64,000 nucleotides of DNA, from assembly GCF_000612805.1 (NCBI RefSeq), contig NZ_HG964406.1, positions 186,001 through 250,000 on the forward strand, written 5' to 3'. The notes beneath the pieces are model-generated. The model was not told the origin of the DNA, did no database searches, and was given only the letters and a program-made list of their open reading frames with translations. Positions 1 to 9,021 of this stretch are shown piece after piece. The stretch's first letter is position 1. Each line of letters starts with the position of its first letter. Made by a program: the position numbers and the translations under genes. This DNA comes from Bacillus ndiopicus (lineage in GTDB: Bacteria; Bacillota; Bacilli; Bacillales_A; Planococcaceae).

Positions 1-4
1 TAAG

Positions 5-3000
5 CTATCCTTCTTTCCTCTCCACTCCTCTAATAAAGCTTTGTGGAATAGAAGAATTATGTTCGATAATAAATGCTTTTGAGAAATAATTATAGTAGGA
101 GCTATCATGACCTTTTGGTGATAAAATAATTAGCTTACGCTTTAGCTCCTTCGCATATAAATCAAATACTTTATCCTTACGCTCGTCGTCTAATGCACTA
201 TCGAATTCATCAAGCACAATATAGCTTGGTGAAATGGATAAGTTTTGTAGTAAAGCTAATGCAAAAAGCAAGGAACTTAGTGATTCCTCACCACCAGAAA
301 CACCTTTTCCTACTTTACCATGTCGAGCTTTTAAGCTAACATCTTCCATGTCACCACCATGACCAATTTTACGTGCCTTTACAAAAAGTAAGTATTTAAT
401 GCGACCTGTCTTTTTTTCTTCTACTCTCTCTTTTTCAATTTTCCCTTCAAAATAGAACTGATCCATATATTTTTGGAAAAGTAAATTGATTTTAGTTAAA
501 TGCATATTAATAGTCGTTTCGAGCTTGTCCTCATTTTCTGCTGCTCGATTAGCATTTTCCTCAAGAAGTATTTCAGCGGTTGCAAGCTCATTTTTCTTAC
601 GGTCAAAATCATTTTTCATAACTTCATAGTTTTTCTCTGCATTCACATTTACCTTTTCAGTTCGCGCGTTTTCAAAGGCAGCTGCATACTGCTCTTGACC
701 ATTTCGTAACGTTTCCTTACTCAACGTTATTGATACCGCCTCATCAATAACATATGCTTCTTGTGGCAAAATTTGCTCTAGCTCATGCAGTTTAATTGTT
801 AAAGATTCTTTCTCAACATCTAATATATCTATTCTTTCATTAGTATGACTTATCTTCAAATTATTTTTTGTTAAATTTTCTTCAACGAACTCCACATCCG
901 CCTGACATTTTCTGGTTTCGATACTTTGAAGCTGTACTTCACTTGTTTTGTTCTCTAATTTCGATACAAAATGTCCTCGCTGCTGATTAAGTAGCTTTAC
1001 ATTTTGCTGGGCTGTATTTAATTGTTCTTCTAGCTGCTGTAACTGCCTTTGCTGCGCTGCTGCCGCTCCGAGCTCCTCATAAATTTGACATTCCTTTATT
1101 AATAATTTAAATTCATGTTCTATGCTTACTAGCTGCTTCTGTGTTTCGTGCTGCTCTTTCTCCGTATCATTTTGTGTATCGTAAATCGAAGATAGTTGCT
1201 CGTCCAACTGTTCTAACTGCTTTTTATAGCGACCCAGCTCTCCTTCACGCAACAAAATGCTTTCCGCCTCTTGGATTTCACGCTTTGCTCCGTATAATTG
1301 CTGAATAATTGTTTGGTTATTATCATATTGTTGATCTAGCTTAGCTTTCGCTTGCTTCAAGCTAACTAATATATTTTCTTGCTCTTGTAGCATTTGCTGA
1401 ATAGCGACATCACTTAAAATATATTGCAGTTGCTCCTGTGCTCCTCGGCTACCACGTTCATCAATTAAAATGCCGTTTTTGATTTGCGGTGCTTTAATAA
1501 AAAATTGCTCAACCCACCATAATGCCTTATTCGCATAGTTTTGCAGTTGCTCTGATAAATCGCTCCGCATTTGTAAGCCAAGCTGAGGGAGATTTACGAT
1601 AATACGGTCTGGTACAACTTGCTTTAACGGCACATAATATAAGTCATTAATAGGTCTATAGCTAGAACCATTATAAAAAATCGTATATTTAATCGCTTCA
1701 ATTTTCTCCTCTAATTTTAAGGAAGCGTTTGGCGCAAGCTCAAGTAATTCCCGTAATGTATAAGCTTCCATACCTTTTTTACGTAAATCCTGAAGCCCTT
1801 GCTGCTGGCGTGTAGATCTTACTTGCTTTTTTTGCAATTGCTGAATCATCTGCTCGCTCTTATTTATTCTAGGCACGATGGATTGCTGCTCTTTAAAGAT
1901 TTCTTCCAGTTTTATATTTGCTTGTTTAATCTGTGATTCAATATGGCTACTGCTCGTATACAAGTCTACATCCTTATACGCTTTTTCAAGCTGCTGTTGG
2001 AAACTGTGATAATTTGCCTCTATTTTGGCACTTTCCTTCATTATCTTTTGTTCTTGCTCCTTTAAGCTTTGCGCAAGCTGCTGCAATTGCTCCTCCTGTT
2101 CCTCTAGTTGCTTTTTCGTCGCTACGACATCATCGTATTTAGCAAAGGTTGTTTCTTCATCAAAACGCAGGAGCTTTGCTTTTTCAGAAATCGCTTCAAG
2201 CTGCTGCAATAATTGATTGCACTCTTTTTGCAGCTCTGATTCCTTGCCTTGCCATTCTTTTAGTTCTGCTTTTTTCTCTGTTAACTGCTTTACAATTTCC
2301 GCGTTTTCATCTTCTAAATTTTTTAAACGCTGTATAGCAACCTCTTTCTGGTGCTTACATACCTCTTGCTGTTGTAGTAGCCCCTTTTTCTCTTCTTTGA
2401 GCTGTAACAAAACCGCACGTTCCTTCTCCAGCTCATTCGTAAATTTTCGCAGTAGCACTGTCGTAAATGTATAGTATTTGCTACCATTCTCGATTAAACG
2501 TCGACGATTATTTTTAAAATTATTAAAATCGTTTTCAGCAACTCTTAAATTAGACTCTGCTGCTCTTACAATGGAGGATAGCTGCTCAATTTCACGTTCC
2601 ACTTCTCTCACACTTTCTAGCGCAGCCTCCCACTGCTTTTGCATATCTGTAATATGAAACATATTGCTAAATTGACGAAAGCGTTCCTCTGGATTCATCG
2701 CAGCAAATTGATTTACTTCCTGCTGGTACCAAATTAAATAATATAAATCTGGATCAATTTTATATTTATTTTGTAAATCTTCTTTATAAGCGCTAAAATT
2801 ACGCCCCATCGTATTACCAGATGTATAGGAAATGACATTTGTTAGATGCTCCTCCGTCTCACCTGTTAAAACACGATATTCCTTTTGAATTACGCCGTTT
2901 TTTACAGGTTGATGGACAATTAACTCAAAGGCAATAAAAGGTGGGCCATCAATGCGTGTCGACCCTTCATTTTTAAATATAAGTGCCATTCTTGCATTCC

Positions 3001-3208
3001 ATGGCTTATCCGCCGCTAGATTATTCGAACGCAAGCCTTCAATATCAACCTTAGCTGAATAAAAAATTGCTCCAATACAAAAAGTTAATGTTGATTTTCC
3101 AACACCATTCGGTCCTGTAATAAGTATGTGTTCATGAGCCTCCCCAAGGGCAATACTACGCGATGCATAGTCGCGGACGCCATGTATTTTCAATACATAT
3201 GGAATCAT
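5..3208 (-). CDS. jetC: Wadjet JetC, SMC-like ATPase (MksB/MukB family)
   Basis: This is the SMC-like motor subunit of a Wadjet anti-plasmid system, 1067 residues. The N-terminal Walker A is GPNGVGKST (about residues 33-41). Long coiled coils (about 185-450 and 620-930) flank a central hinge-like globular part. The C-terminal ATPase half has the ABC signature GVSGGEESLSSLL and Walker B YIVLDEFDSALDD. In this family JetC dimerises with the kleisin JetA and JetB and extrudes DNA loops, so that JetD can cleave small circular DNA. The start overlaps the jetB stop by 4 nt and has SD GGAGGATGA. The last codons contain AAGAAGGA, a plausible ribosome binding site for a further gene (jetD would be expected) beyond the left window edge. 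That last point is inference. Confidence 0.93.
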   Translation of the reverse strand: MIPYVLKIHGVRDYASRSIALGEAHEHILITGPNGVGKSTLTFCIGAIFYSAKVDIEGLRSNNLAADKPWNARMALIFKNEGSTRIDGPPFIAFELIVHQPVKNGVIQKEYRVLTGETEEHLTNVISYTSGNTMGRNFSAYKEDLQNKYKIDPDLYYLIWYQQEVNQFAAMNPEERFRQFSNMFHITDMQKQWEAALESVREVEREIEQLSSIVRAAESNLRVAENDFNNFKNNRRRLIENGSKYYTFTTVLLRKFTNELEKERAVLLQLKEEKKGLLQQQEVCKHQKEVAIQRLKNLEDENAEIVKQLTEKKAELKEWQGKESELQKECNQLLQQLEAISEKAKLLRFDEETTFAKYDDVVATKKQLEEQEEQLQQLAQSLKEQEQKIMKESAKIEANYHSFQQQLEKAYKDVDLYTSSSHIESQIKQANIKLEEIFKEQQSIVPRINKSEQMIQQLQKKQVRSTRQQQGLQDLRKKGMEAYTLRELLELAPNASLKLEEKIEAIKYTIFYNGSSYRPINDLYYVPLKQVVPDRIIVNLPQLGLQMRSDLSEQLQNYANKALWWVEQFFIKAPQIKNGILIDERGSRGAQEQLQYILSDVAIQQMLQEQENILVSLKQAKAKLDQQYDNNQTIIQQLYGAKREIQEAESILLREGELGRYKKQLEQLDEQLSSIYDTQNDTEKEQHETQKQLVSIEHEFKLLIKECQIYEELGAAAAQQRQLQQLEEQLNTAQQNVKLLNQQRGHFVSKLENKTSEVQLQSIETRKCQADVEFVEENLTKNNLKISHTNERIDILDVEKESLTIKLHELEQILPQEAYVIDEAVSITLSKETLRNGQEQYAAAFENARTEKVNVNAEKNYEVMKNDFDRKKNELATAEILLEENANRAAENEDKLETTINMHLTKINLLFQKYMDQFYFEGKIEKERVEEKKTGRIKYLLFVKARKIGHGGDMEDVSLKARHGKVGKGVSGGEESLSSLLFALALLQNLSISPSYIVLDEFDSALDDERKDKVFDLYAKELKRKLIILSPKGHDSSYYNYFSKAFIIEHNSSIPQSFIRGVERKEG

Positions 3209-3876
3209 TGCTCATCCTCCTCCACATACAAATTATAGCGTTTGAAAAATTTCATTACTTCTTCTTTATTCAACTTCGTCTCTTGTGCAAATTCTACAGT
3301 ACGATGTAAAAATGAGTCCGAAAATAAATGTACACCAATTGTTGTAAGCTGATACGCTTCTTCAGAGGATTCTGTATAATCCTCAACAGCACCAACTTTT
3401 TTCAATTGGTCAATATTCATCTTCATTTTTCGATTCGCATTTAATGATTCATGCCCAAAATCAAGTAAGAGCTGGTGCAATAATGTAAACGCATGCCCCA
3501 GAACTTCTTGCTGATAAAACATATATAACAAAATGGCTAATGCTTCGTGGCTTAATGTTGATTTCGCATTATTGGCTGTAACACGCATCATCGCTACAAT
3601 GCGATCACGTCGCTCATCATACACAATTTTAAAATAACGCTGCACCGCTCCATTCACACGTTGAATAAAAGAATGCAATGCTTCATCATCATTTTTAATG
3701 TTTAAAATTTTCTCTAGTTCAACACGACGTAACCCATAATTTGCTCCTTTTATTGAAGCTGATGAAGAAAACAATAGCTGCATAAAAGCAAGCTCCTCCT
3801 CTGTTGTTAAATAACCCTTTAGTTGATTAATCATCGCTAGTGAGCTTGCGTATGGTATATCGTTTATCGTCATCAT
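3205..3876 (-). CDS. jetB: Wadjet JetB, MksE-like subunit
   Basis: This 223-residue protein has the size and position of JetB (MksE/DUF4194-like), the winged-helix KITE-type partner that bridges the kleisin JetA and the SMC-like JetC. No catalytic motif is visible, as expected for an architectural subunit. It overlaps jetA upstream by 50 nt and jetC downstream by 4 nt, so the three genes are almost certainly co-translated. An SD-like GGGAGTGG precedes two adjacent ATG codons, so the exact start is ambiguous by one codon. Identification rests mainly on operon position plus length. Confidence 0.85.
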   Translation of the reverse strand: MMTINDIPYASSLAMINQLKGYLTTEEELAFMQLLFSSSASIKGANYGLRRVELEKILNIKNDDEALHSFIQRVNGAVQRYFKIVYDERRDRIVAMMRVTANNAKSTLSHEALAILLYMFYQQEVLGHAFTLLHQLLLDFGHESLNANRKMKMNIDQLKKVGAVEDYTESSEEAYQLTTIGVHLFSDSFLHRTVEFAQETKLNKEEVMKFFKRYNLYVEEDEQ

Positions 3877-5236
3877 CTATCCACTCCCATTCCTTGTCAA
3901 AGTCCTGCGTTTCAGCCTTTGCTTGTGTCTCTATTTTGTTATTGCTTGTTAAAGCAGATAGTGCTAGCATGGATAAAATCGCATCATGCCACTTGTTTGA
4001 GCTGGATTCTACAATTAACTGCTCAATTTCTGTTTTACCTTGTTCTTCTAAATAGTCTTCGATTTTTGAAGTATCGATTTGTGCCTTTGTCATTTGCCAA
4101 TTCACCGACTCAAACACTTCCCCTATTGAGCTATTCACTACCTCAACATCTTCATATATAGGTTCCTCAATCTCTTCTATATCTCCCTCAAGCTTTGGCT
4201 CATAGGTTTCTAAATATTGTACTGCATAATGAACATCCTCCTTGCCAATTTGTGCAGCAAATTTTACTGGTAACCACAAGCCATCAAATGTTTCATCCTT
4301 ATATTGATTTTGCTCCATAAAACTAAAAATATCGTGTGTTGTTGGAATATTCGAGTGCAGTGGTGGCTCATATATCGATAAAATAAAATTACGCACCTTC
4401 TCCGGCGAAATCGTTTCCTCTATTGGTGTCAGTTGCATATTAACAAAGCGAATATATTTTGTTAACACACTTAAGCTTAAGGCTGTTCCTTTGGTCATTG
4501 TAGCTGTTCCACGATGGATTAAATTGCTCATGACAAGGCTTTCCTCTAATGTTTGAAACTGTGCTAAACGCTCAGTCATTTTCTCCTCAAGTTCCTGCAT
4601 TAATTGATTAATTTGCTTAAGCTGAGGCAAAGCATTACGATCTGCTAAAAATTCTAATTGACGACTTTCAAGCTGTTCAATTGCTTGCTCGACATTATAA
4701 ATCATCGAAGCAATTTTATTGCCTCCTGATATCCCTTTATCATCATAGGCTGCACTAATCTCTGCATCACGCCTCGCTTGAAATAGTGAGCGACCAATAT
4801 CGTCCTGCAAATAATAAGCAAGTGCATCATTTCCCATCCGAATTAAGCCATCCATTAGGCGTTTTCCACGGTCCATCAGCTTAATGTGTCGCGTTTGTTT
4901 CATTACCCAGTTATTGCGCTCTAAAATATGCAATACTCGCTGAATCGTTTGCATAGTTGGTGGCTCATCATCATTTGTATATATGCTCCGATAGCGGTAA
5001 TAAAGCGTATCTTCATTATCTATTGGATCACGAATCCCTAATGATGCCTCGTTCAGCAATTGAATAATATTTAAAAAACGAATAATTTCAGGAGGTGAAT
5101 CGTACATTTTTTCTGTACTTAAATCCTTCAAAACAGCGGACAAAGAAGCTAAATCTCGCATTGATTTCATAAACTCTGCTGAAAAATAATCGCTTTGGAA
5201 AATTGAAATTGGCGTATTTACACCCATGCCTTCCAT
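3827..5236 (-). CDS. jetA: Wadjet JetA, MksF-like kleisin
   Basis: This 469-residue protein fits JetA (MksF/DUF3375-like), the kleisin of the Wadjet condensin. The N-terminal half is helical and looks winged-helix-like (LLNEASLGIRDPIDNED, about residues 60-80). A central coiled stretch (about 185-240) is followed by an acidic linker rich in E/D (about 345-375) before a C-terminal winged-helix-sized segment. The ATG has a strong SD (AGGAGGTG) 7 nt upstream. The first codons overlap the Toprim ORF at 5218-5445, and jetB begins inside the 3' end. It is the first complete gene of the operon. Confidence 0.87.
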   Translation of the reverse strand: MEGMGVNTPISIFQSDYFSAEFMKSMRDLASLSAVLKDLSTEKMYDSPPEIIRFLNIIQLLNEASLGIRDPIDNEDTLYYRYRSIYTNDDEPPTMQTIQRVLHILERNNWVMKQTRHIKLMDRGKRLMDGLIRMGNDALAYYLQDDIGRSLFQARRDAEISAAYDDKGISGGNKIASMIYNVEQAIEQLESRQLEFLADRNALPQLKQINQLMQELEEKMTERLAQFQTLEESLVMSNLIHRGTATMTKGTALSLSVLTKYIRFVNMQLTPIEETISPEKVRNFILSIYEPPLHSNIPTTHDIFSFMEQNQYKDETFDGLWLPVKFAAQIGKEDVHYAVQYLETYEPKLEGDIEEIEEPIYEDVEVVNSSIGEVFESVNWQMTKAQIDTSKIEDYLEEQGKTEIEQLIVESSSNKWHDAILSMLALSALTSNNKIETQAKAETQDFDKEWEWIDDDDKRYTIRKLTSDD

Positions 5237-5445
5237 TGCTCTACACCTCCTAATTGCTGTTCCTGTTCATGCTGTCCCTCATGTAGAAGCCATTTCTCAT
5301 ATTGCTCAATATTTGTAAATAGCTGCCCATCACGCCCAATAATTTTATATGGACAGTGTAGAAGATTAATAGCTTTCTTAGCAATCGTTAATCCCGCTTC
5401 ATCATAATCTGTCCATATTATTACTAAATTATCCTTATGCTGCAT
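5218..5445 (-). CDS. Mini-Toprim protein upstream of jetA (JetD-like fragment?)
   Basis: This is a 75-residue ORF with its own good ribosome binding site (AAAAGGAG, 9 nt before ATG). It overlaps the jetA start by 19 nt, so it belongs to the operon. The sequence VIIWTDYDEAGLTIAKKAI is the DxD half of a Toprim fold, as used by JetD, DnaG and OLD nucleases. The conserved Glu-containing first Toprim motif and the long N-terminal DNA-binding part of JetD (family about 350-400 residues) are absent. No longer in-frame extension exists upstream. It could be a decayed duplicate jetD, a genuine accessory mini-Toprim, or a split gene whose other part lies elsewhere. Confidence 0.6.
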   Translation of the reverse strand: MQHKDNLVIIWTDYDEAGLTIAKKAINLLHCPYKIIGRDGQLFTNIEQYEKWLLHEGQHEQEQQLGGVEQWKAWV

Positions 5446-5635
5446 GACAAATCACTCCTTTTAATCATGCTGAAGCTATTATTTTTAATTATACTATTTT
5501 TCCATATACTTGTTAAAATACTTAATTTAAGAAAAAACATCCTTCCTCAGATAACTAGAGAAAAGATGCAAAGTTTCGATTCGCCTGAAAAGTACTGAAA
5601 TGATTATTAGGAAAAGCAGAGTACCTAGAAAGGTC

Positions 5636-7825
5636 TTACTCTACTAACTCTATCAAACCATGCTCAATACAAATTGCGATTTGTAGCTTTTTAATATTTT
5701 GCGAAAATTGAATTTCGATTGTTTCAGTATCGCAGGAAATAATTTTACCATTACCGAAAACATGGTGCTTTATTATAGTGCCGTTTTTTAACAAATTTTT
5801 ATCCTTCAGCGCATTGGGGTTATTTCGCTTATGCTCTTTCGGTTTAGATACTTTATATTGTGTGCTTGGAATTCGATATTGCTCGGTATGCTTTATGGAT
5901 TGGTTCACAATCCTTTTTACATGTTTCCAAAACTGTGAAGCATCTACATTTTTCTCGAACTTCCTTGAATACGTAACGAGCTGCAAATTGTGAATCGCTC
6001 TTGTCATACCTACGTAAAAAAGCCTCACCTCTTCTTCTCTTTCTTCTTTCCAATCTTCCGATTTGTCATCGTCTTTTGGGAATACTGATGGAATAACACC
6101 ATCGATTAAATCAATCATATAGACGTTTTCAAACTCTAAGCCTTTTGAGCTATGAAATGTAGAAAAGGTTACAGCATTTTTACCTCGATATTTTTTTGAT
6201 TCCTTCATTACTGCATCTAAATATTTTAATCTTTCAGCAAACTCCTTCATTGTACTAGTACTTTCAGCAATCATTGCTAACGTATTTAAAATATCAAATA
6301 AGCTGTCAGCGTTATAACCGAACCTTTTGCTTCCATTTTCGATAACCGAATCAAGTCCTAATTCTTTACGAATAATTCGAATTACCTCTTTAATCGTGCA
6401 AGTTTTTATTTTTTCATAGGATTTTTTATACCCTTCAATATATGGCTTTTGGTAATTTTGCAAATTCGGCAGCTGTAATAATTTATCGAAAACTGATTCG
6501 TCTCCAGGTATTCTTCTTAATTTCTCAAGCTGCTCCCTTGAAAAATAACCACCAAATTTCGTATATATTTTTTCAAAAATATCGATTCGCCGTAAATCAA
6601 AGGACAATCGCATAAAATTCAAAACATCTTCCACCAGCCAATGATTGAAAAACAGATTATCTGAATCTTTCATATAAAAAGGAATGCCCTCTCGTTCAAA
6701 ATAGTCGATTAATACAATGGATGAAATATTGTTTCGATATAGAATAGCCGTATTTTTAAAGTCATTTAAATGTTTCACTTCTAGCGCTAAATGTTTTGGC
6801 TGTAAGCTGCTATTCATTAGCTGCTTAAACACAATTGGCCTGCTCTCAGGATTTTCTGTAAACATATTTTTATGATAGCGTTTATTGTTTTGTTTAATAA
6901 ATTCATTTGCAGTAGCAACAATATTTTTAGATGATCTATAGTTTTGTTCCATAAAAATTATTTTCGCTGTTGGATACACATTTTTAAAATCAAGAAGATA
7001 TTGAGGCTCTGCACCGCGCCAGCCGTAAATAGATTGGTCATCATCAGCTACTACGCATAAATTTTTATGTCGTTGTACAAGCTGCTCAATTATTTTATGC
7101 TGCACTAATGACGTATCTTGGCTTTCATCAGTAAGCACAAAGTCAAAGCTTCCTTGATATTTTGCGAGCAAACTTGGATTTTGCTGCAACGCATTATTAG
7201 CAATTATTAGCATATCGTCATAATCCAACAGTAGCTGCATACGATTACTCTCTTTAATGTGCTTATAGCGATCGACAATTAAGCTAAACTTAGGAATTAT
7301 ACTTTGAAACTCTAACCACTGCTCCTTAGGTAATAGCTTATTTTTTATATAACTGATGCTAGTAATGAGCTCCTCTAATTTGTCTTCGGTAATTCGCTCA
7401 TTATTCACTTGTTTATAAATATTTCTTAAAATCGTTCTTTTATTTAAATACCTATCACTATCGCTTCCTTCAATCAATTGATAGCTAATATTTAGATTCC
7501 TAAAATGCTCTTGTACTATTTTATATGCTAGACTATGAATTGTTGAAAAATCAACTTGCGGTAGCTTCGGGAAAAATTTTTTAAATCGTTCCTTCATATC
7601 ATTTGCTGAGGCTCTGCTAAAGGTCACTGCTTTGATGCGTGCAGGGTTTACTCCTTTTATTTCAATTAAATAGCCAATTTTCATAATGATTGTCGTCGTT
7701 TTCCCAGACCCAGGAGAAGCGAGTATTAGCAGAGGTCCTTCATTGCTTAATACAGCTGCCTTCTGCTTGTCATTTAATGCCACACCAAGCTCCTTTTTCT
7801 TTCGTTCAAAAAAGCCCTCATTCAT
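5636..7825 (-). CDS. UvrD/Rep-family superfamily 1 DNA helicase
   Basis: This is a 729-residue ATP-dependent 3'-5' helicase of the UvrD/PcrA type. Motif I is ASPGSGKTT (about residue 38). Motif II appears as LTDESQD, motif III as DDDQSIYGWRGA, motif V as TFHSSKGLEFENVYMIDLIDG and motif VI as EVRLFYVGMTRA. The C-terminal 80 residues resemble the small tail of PcrA-like proteins that binds RNA polymerase or partners (GTIIKHHVFGNGKI). The first codon could be TTG at 7828 or ATG at 7825. The ATG was chosen because AGGAGGAG lies at a better distance. It sits 190 bp upstream of the Wadjet operon in the same orientation, but that gap makes co-transcription uncertain. It may be an accessory PcrA paralogue. 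Confidence 0.9.
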   Translation of the reverse strand: MNEGFFERKKKELGVALNDKQKAAVLSNEGPLLILASPGSGKTTTIIMKIGYLIEIKGVNPARIKAVTFSRASANDMKERFKKFFPKLPQVDFSTIHSLAYKIVQEHFRNLNISYQLIEGSDSDRYLNKRTILRNIYKQVNNERITEDKLEELITSISYIKNKLLPKEQWLEFQSIIPKFSLIVDRYKHIKESNRMQLLLDYDDMLIIANNALQQNPSLLAKYQGSFDFVLTDESQDTSLVQHKIIEQLVQRHKNLCVVADDDQSIYGWRGAEPQYLLDFKNVYPTAKIIFMEQNYRSSKNIVATANEFIKQNNKRYHKNMFTENPESRPIVFKQLMNSSLQPKHLALEVKHLNDFKNTAILYRNNISSIVLIDYFEREGIPFYMKDSDNLFFNHWLVEDVLNFMRLSFDLRRIDIFEKIYTKFGGYFSREQLEKLRRIPGDESVFDKLLQLPNLQNYQKPYIEGYKKSYEKIKTCTIKEVIRIIRKELGLDSVIENGSKRFGYNADSLFDILNTLAMIAESTSTMKEFAERLKYLDAVMKESKKYRGKNAVTFSTFHSSKGLEFENVYMIDLIDGVIPSVFPKDDDKSEDWKEEREEEVRLFYVGMTRAIHNLQLVTYSRKFEKNVDASQFWKHVKRIVNQSIKHTEQYRIPSTQYKVSKPKEHKRNNPNALKDKNLLKNGTIIKHHVFGNGKIISCDTETIEIQFSQNIKKLQIAICIEHGLIELVE

Positions 7826-7996
7826 CAATATAAACTCCTCCTAAAAACTCATTGTTAAAATGAGTTAATAGCCACTATTTCTTTACGCTTTTGATATGTT
7901 CATTATATAACAAGGATTAAGGGAATAACGTATTACCTGTCTTTTTCTTTTAGCTTTTAATTTTGCTAATAATATTGGAAGTATCGCTCTCACACA

Positions 7997-8027
7997 CAAA
8001 AAAGACATTAAGAAATTCTCAATGTCT
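7997..8027 (-). terminator. Rho-independent terminator after the GNAT gene
   Basis: The minus strand has AGACATT, a 10-11 nt loop region, AATGTCT and then a T tract (A run on the plus strand at 7998-8003). It lies 13 nt beyond the stop codon of the acetyltransferase gene. Confidence 0.75.
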
Positions 8028-8039
8028 CTTTGATTCTAT

Positions 8040-8876
8040 TTAAAATGCTAAAATCATCTCATACTGATCAACAAAACGCGTAAAACCTCTTGCTACTAAA
8101 AACCTTTTCAATGATTCACACTGACTATCTACATTTAGCAGACTCACCTTTTCCGATTCCGTATGTTTTATTAACTCTGATATAATACTTGTCGCAATGC
8201 CTTGACCACGGTACTTTTGATGAACAGCAATTTGTGGAATATCACCAGTTTTTTTATCGATAATGCCATAACCAACAATAACGTCGTTCATACGAACACC
8301 TACATAAGAAAATGACTCAGATACTGCTCGAATTGAGTCATTGGAATTTTGCCATGACGGTGTAAAATCCATAAAATCGCTAAATTGCTGCGGCTCTATT
8401 TGCTCTACTATACACGTTGTAGCGGGCACAAAATCGCTTGCACTTATTTGATAGCACTCTAATTCACGTACTACTTTGAACCCTTGCTTCTTATAAAGCT
8501 CCGTTGCCGATACATTTGCCTGAAGCACCTCTAGTAAATATTGCTGCGCCTGCTTTTCCTTCACCATCTTCGTAATACGCTTCAGCATTTCATTTGTAAT
8601 TCCTTGTCTACGATATTCTGGCACAACACCTGTCCCAAGATCATAAACTGTCAGCTTCCCATCCCATTCTCTAAAGCCATTGAAGACAAAACCAACTAGC
8701 TTCTCGCCATCAAACGCCCCTAGCGAAAGCTCTGGCGTAAATCCTCGCCTTTGGAGCATTTGTTGAAAGCGTTCGAGCGGCAAATCCATTTTTACTGCAT
8801 AATCTGAAAAGGCCTCAACAAAAGCCTGATGCAATATTTCCATTGCGATATTTTCTAAAATTTTATAGTTGAACAT
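8040..8876 (-). CDS. Tandem GNAT-family N-acetyltransferase
   Basis: This 278-residue protein has two GNAT folds in series. The first (about 5-140) carries the acetyl-CoA loop VVPEYRRQGITNEML. The second (about 160-278) has AVHQKYRGQGIATSIISELI and a typical C-terminal CESLKRFLVARGF element. Both pyrophosphate loops (Q/RxxGxA/I) look intact, so both halves may bind acetyl-CoA. The substrate cannot be deduced. The gene is monocistronic, with SD GGGGGAT 7 nt before ATG and a terminator just after the stop. Confidence 0.85.
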   Translation of the reverse strand: MFNYKILENIAMEILHQAFVEAFSDYAVKMDLPLERFQQMLQRRGFTPELSLGAFDGEKLVGFVFNGFREWDGKLTVYDLGTGVVPEYRRQGITNEMLKRITKMVKEKQAQQYLLEVLQANVSATELYKKQGFKVVRELECYQISASDFVPATTCIVEQIEPQQFSDFMDFTPSWQNSNDSIRAVSESFSYVGVRMNDVIVGYGIIDKKTGDIPQIAVHQKYRGQGIATSIISELIKHTESEKVSLLNVDSQCESLKRFLVARGFTRFVDQYEMILAF

Positions 8877-9021
8877 TTCGAAATCCCCCAGTAAACGTCT
8901 ACACTTCTAATATATCATTTTCTTTCAATGTATTATAAAAGATGTTAGTAAACAAAAAGTACCCTTACTCAATTATATTTAACAACATGAAAGATAGTTT
9001 AAACTTCTGTTTATCTATTCA

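Noticed and set aside
500-2474. Several plus-strand ORFs of 60-85 codons
   Set aside because: They are antisense shadows of the long coiled-coil gene jetC, rich in Ser/Cys/Phe, without SD sequences.
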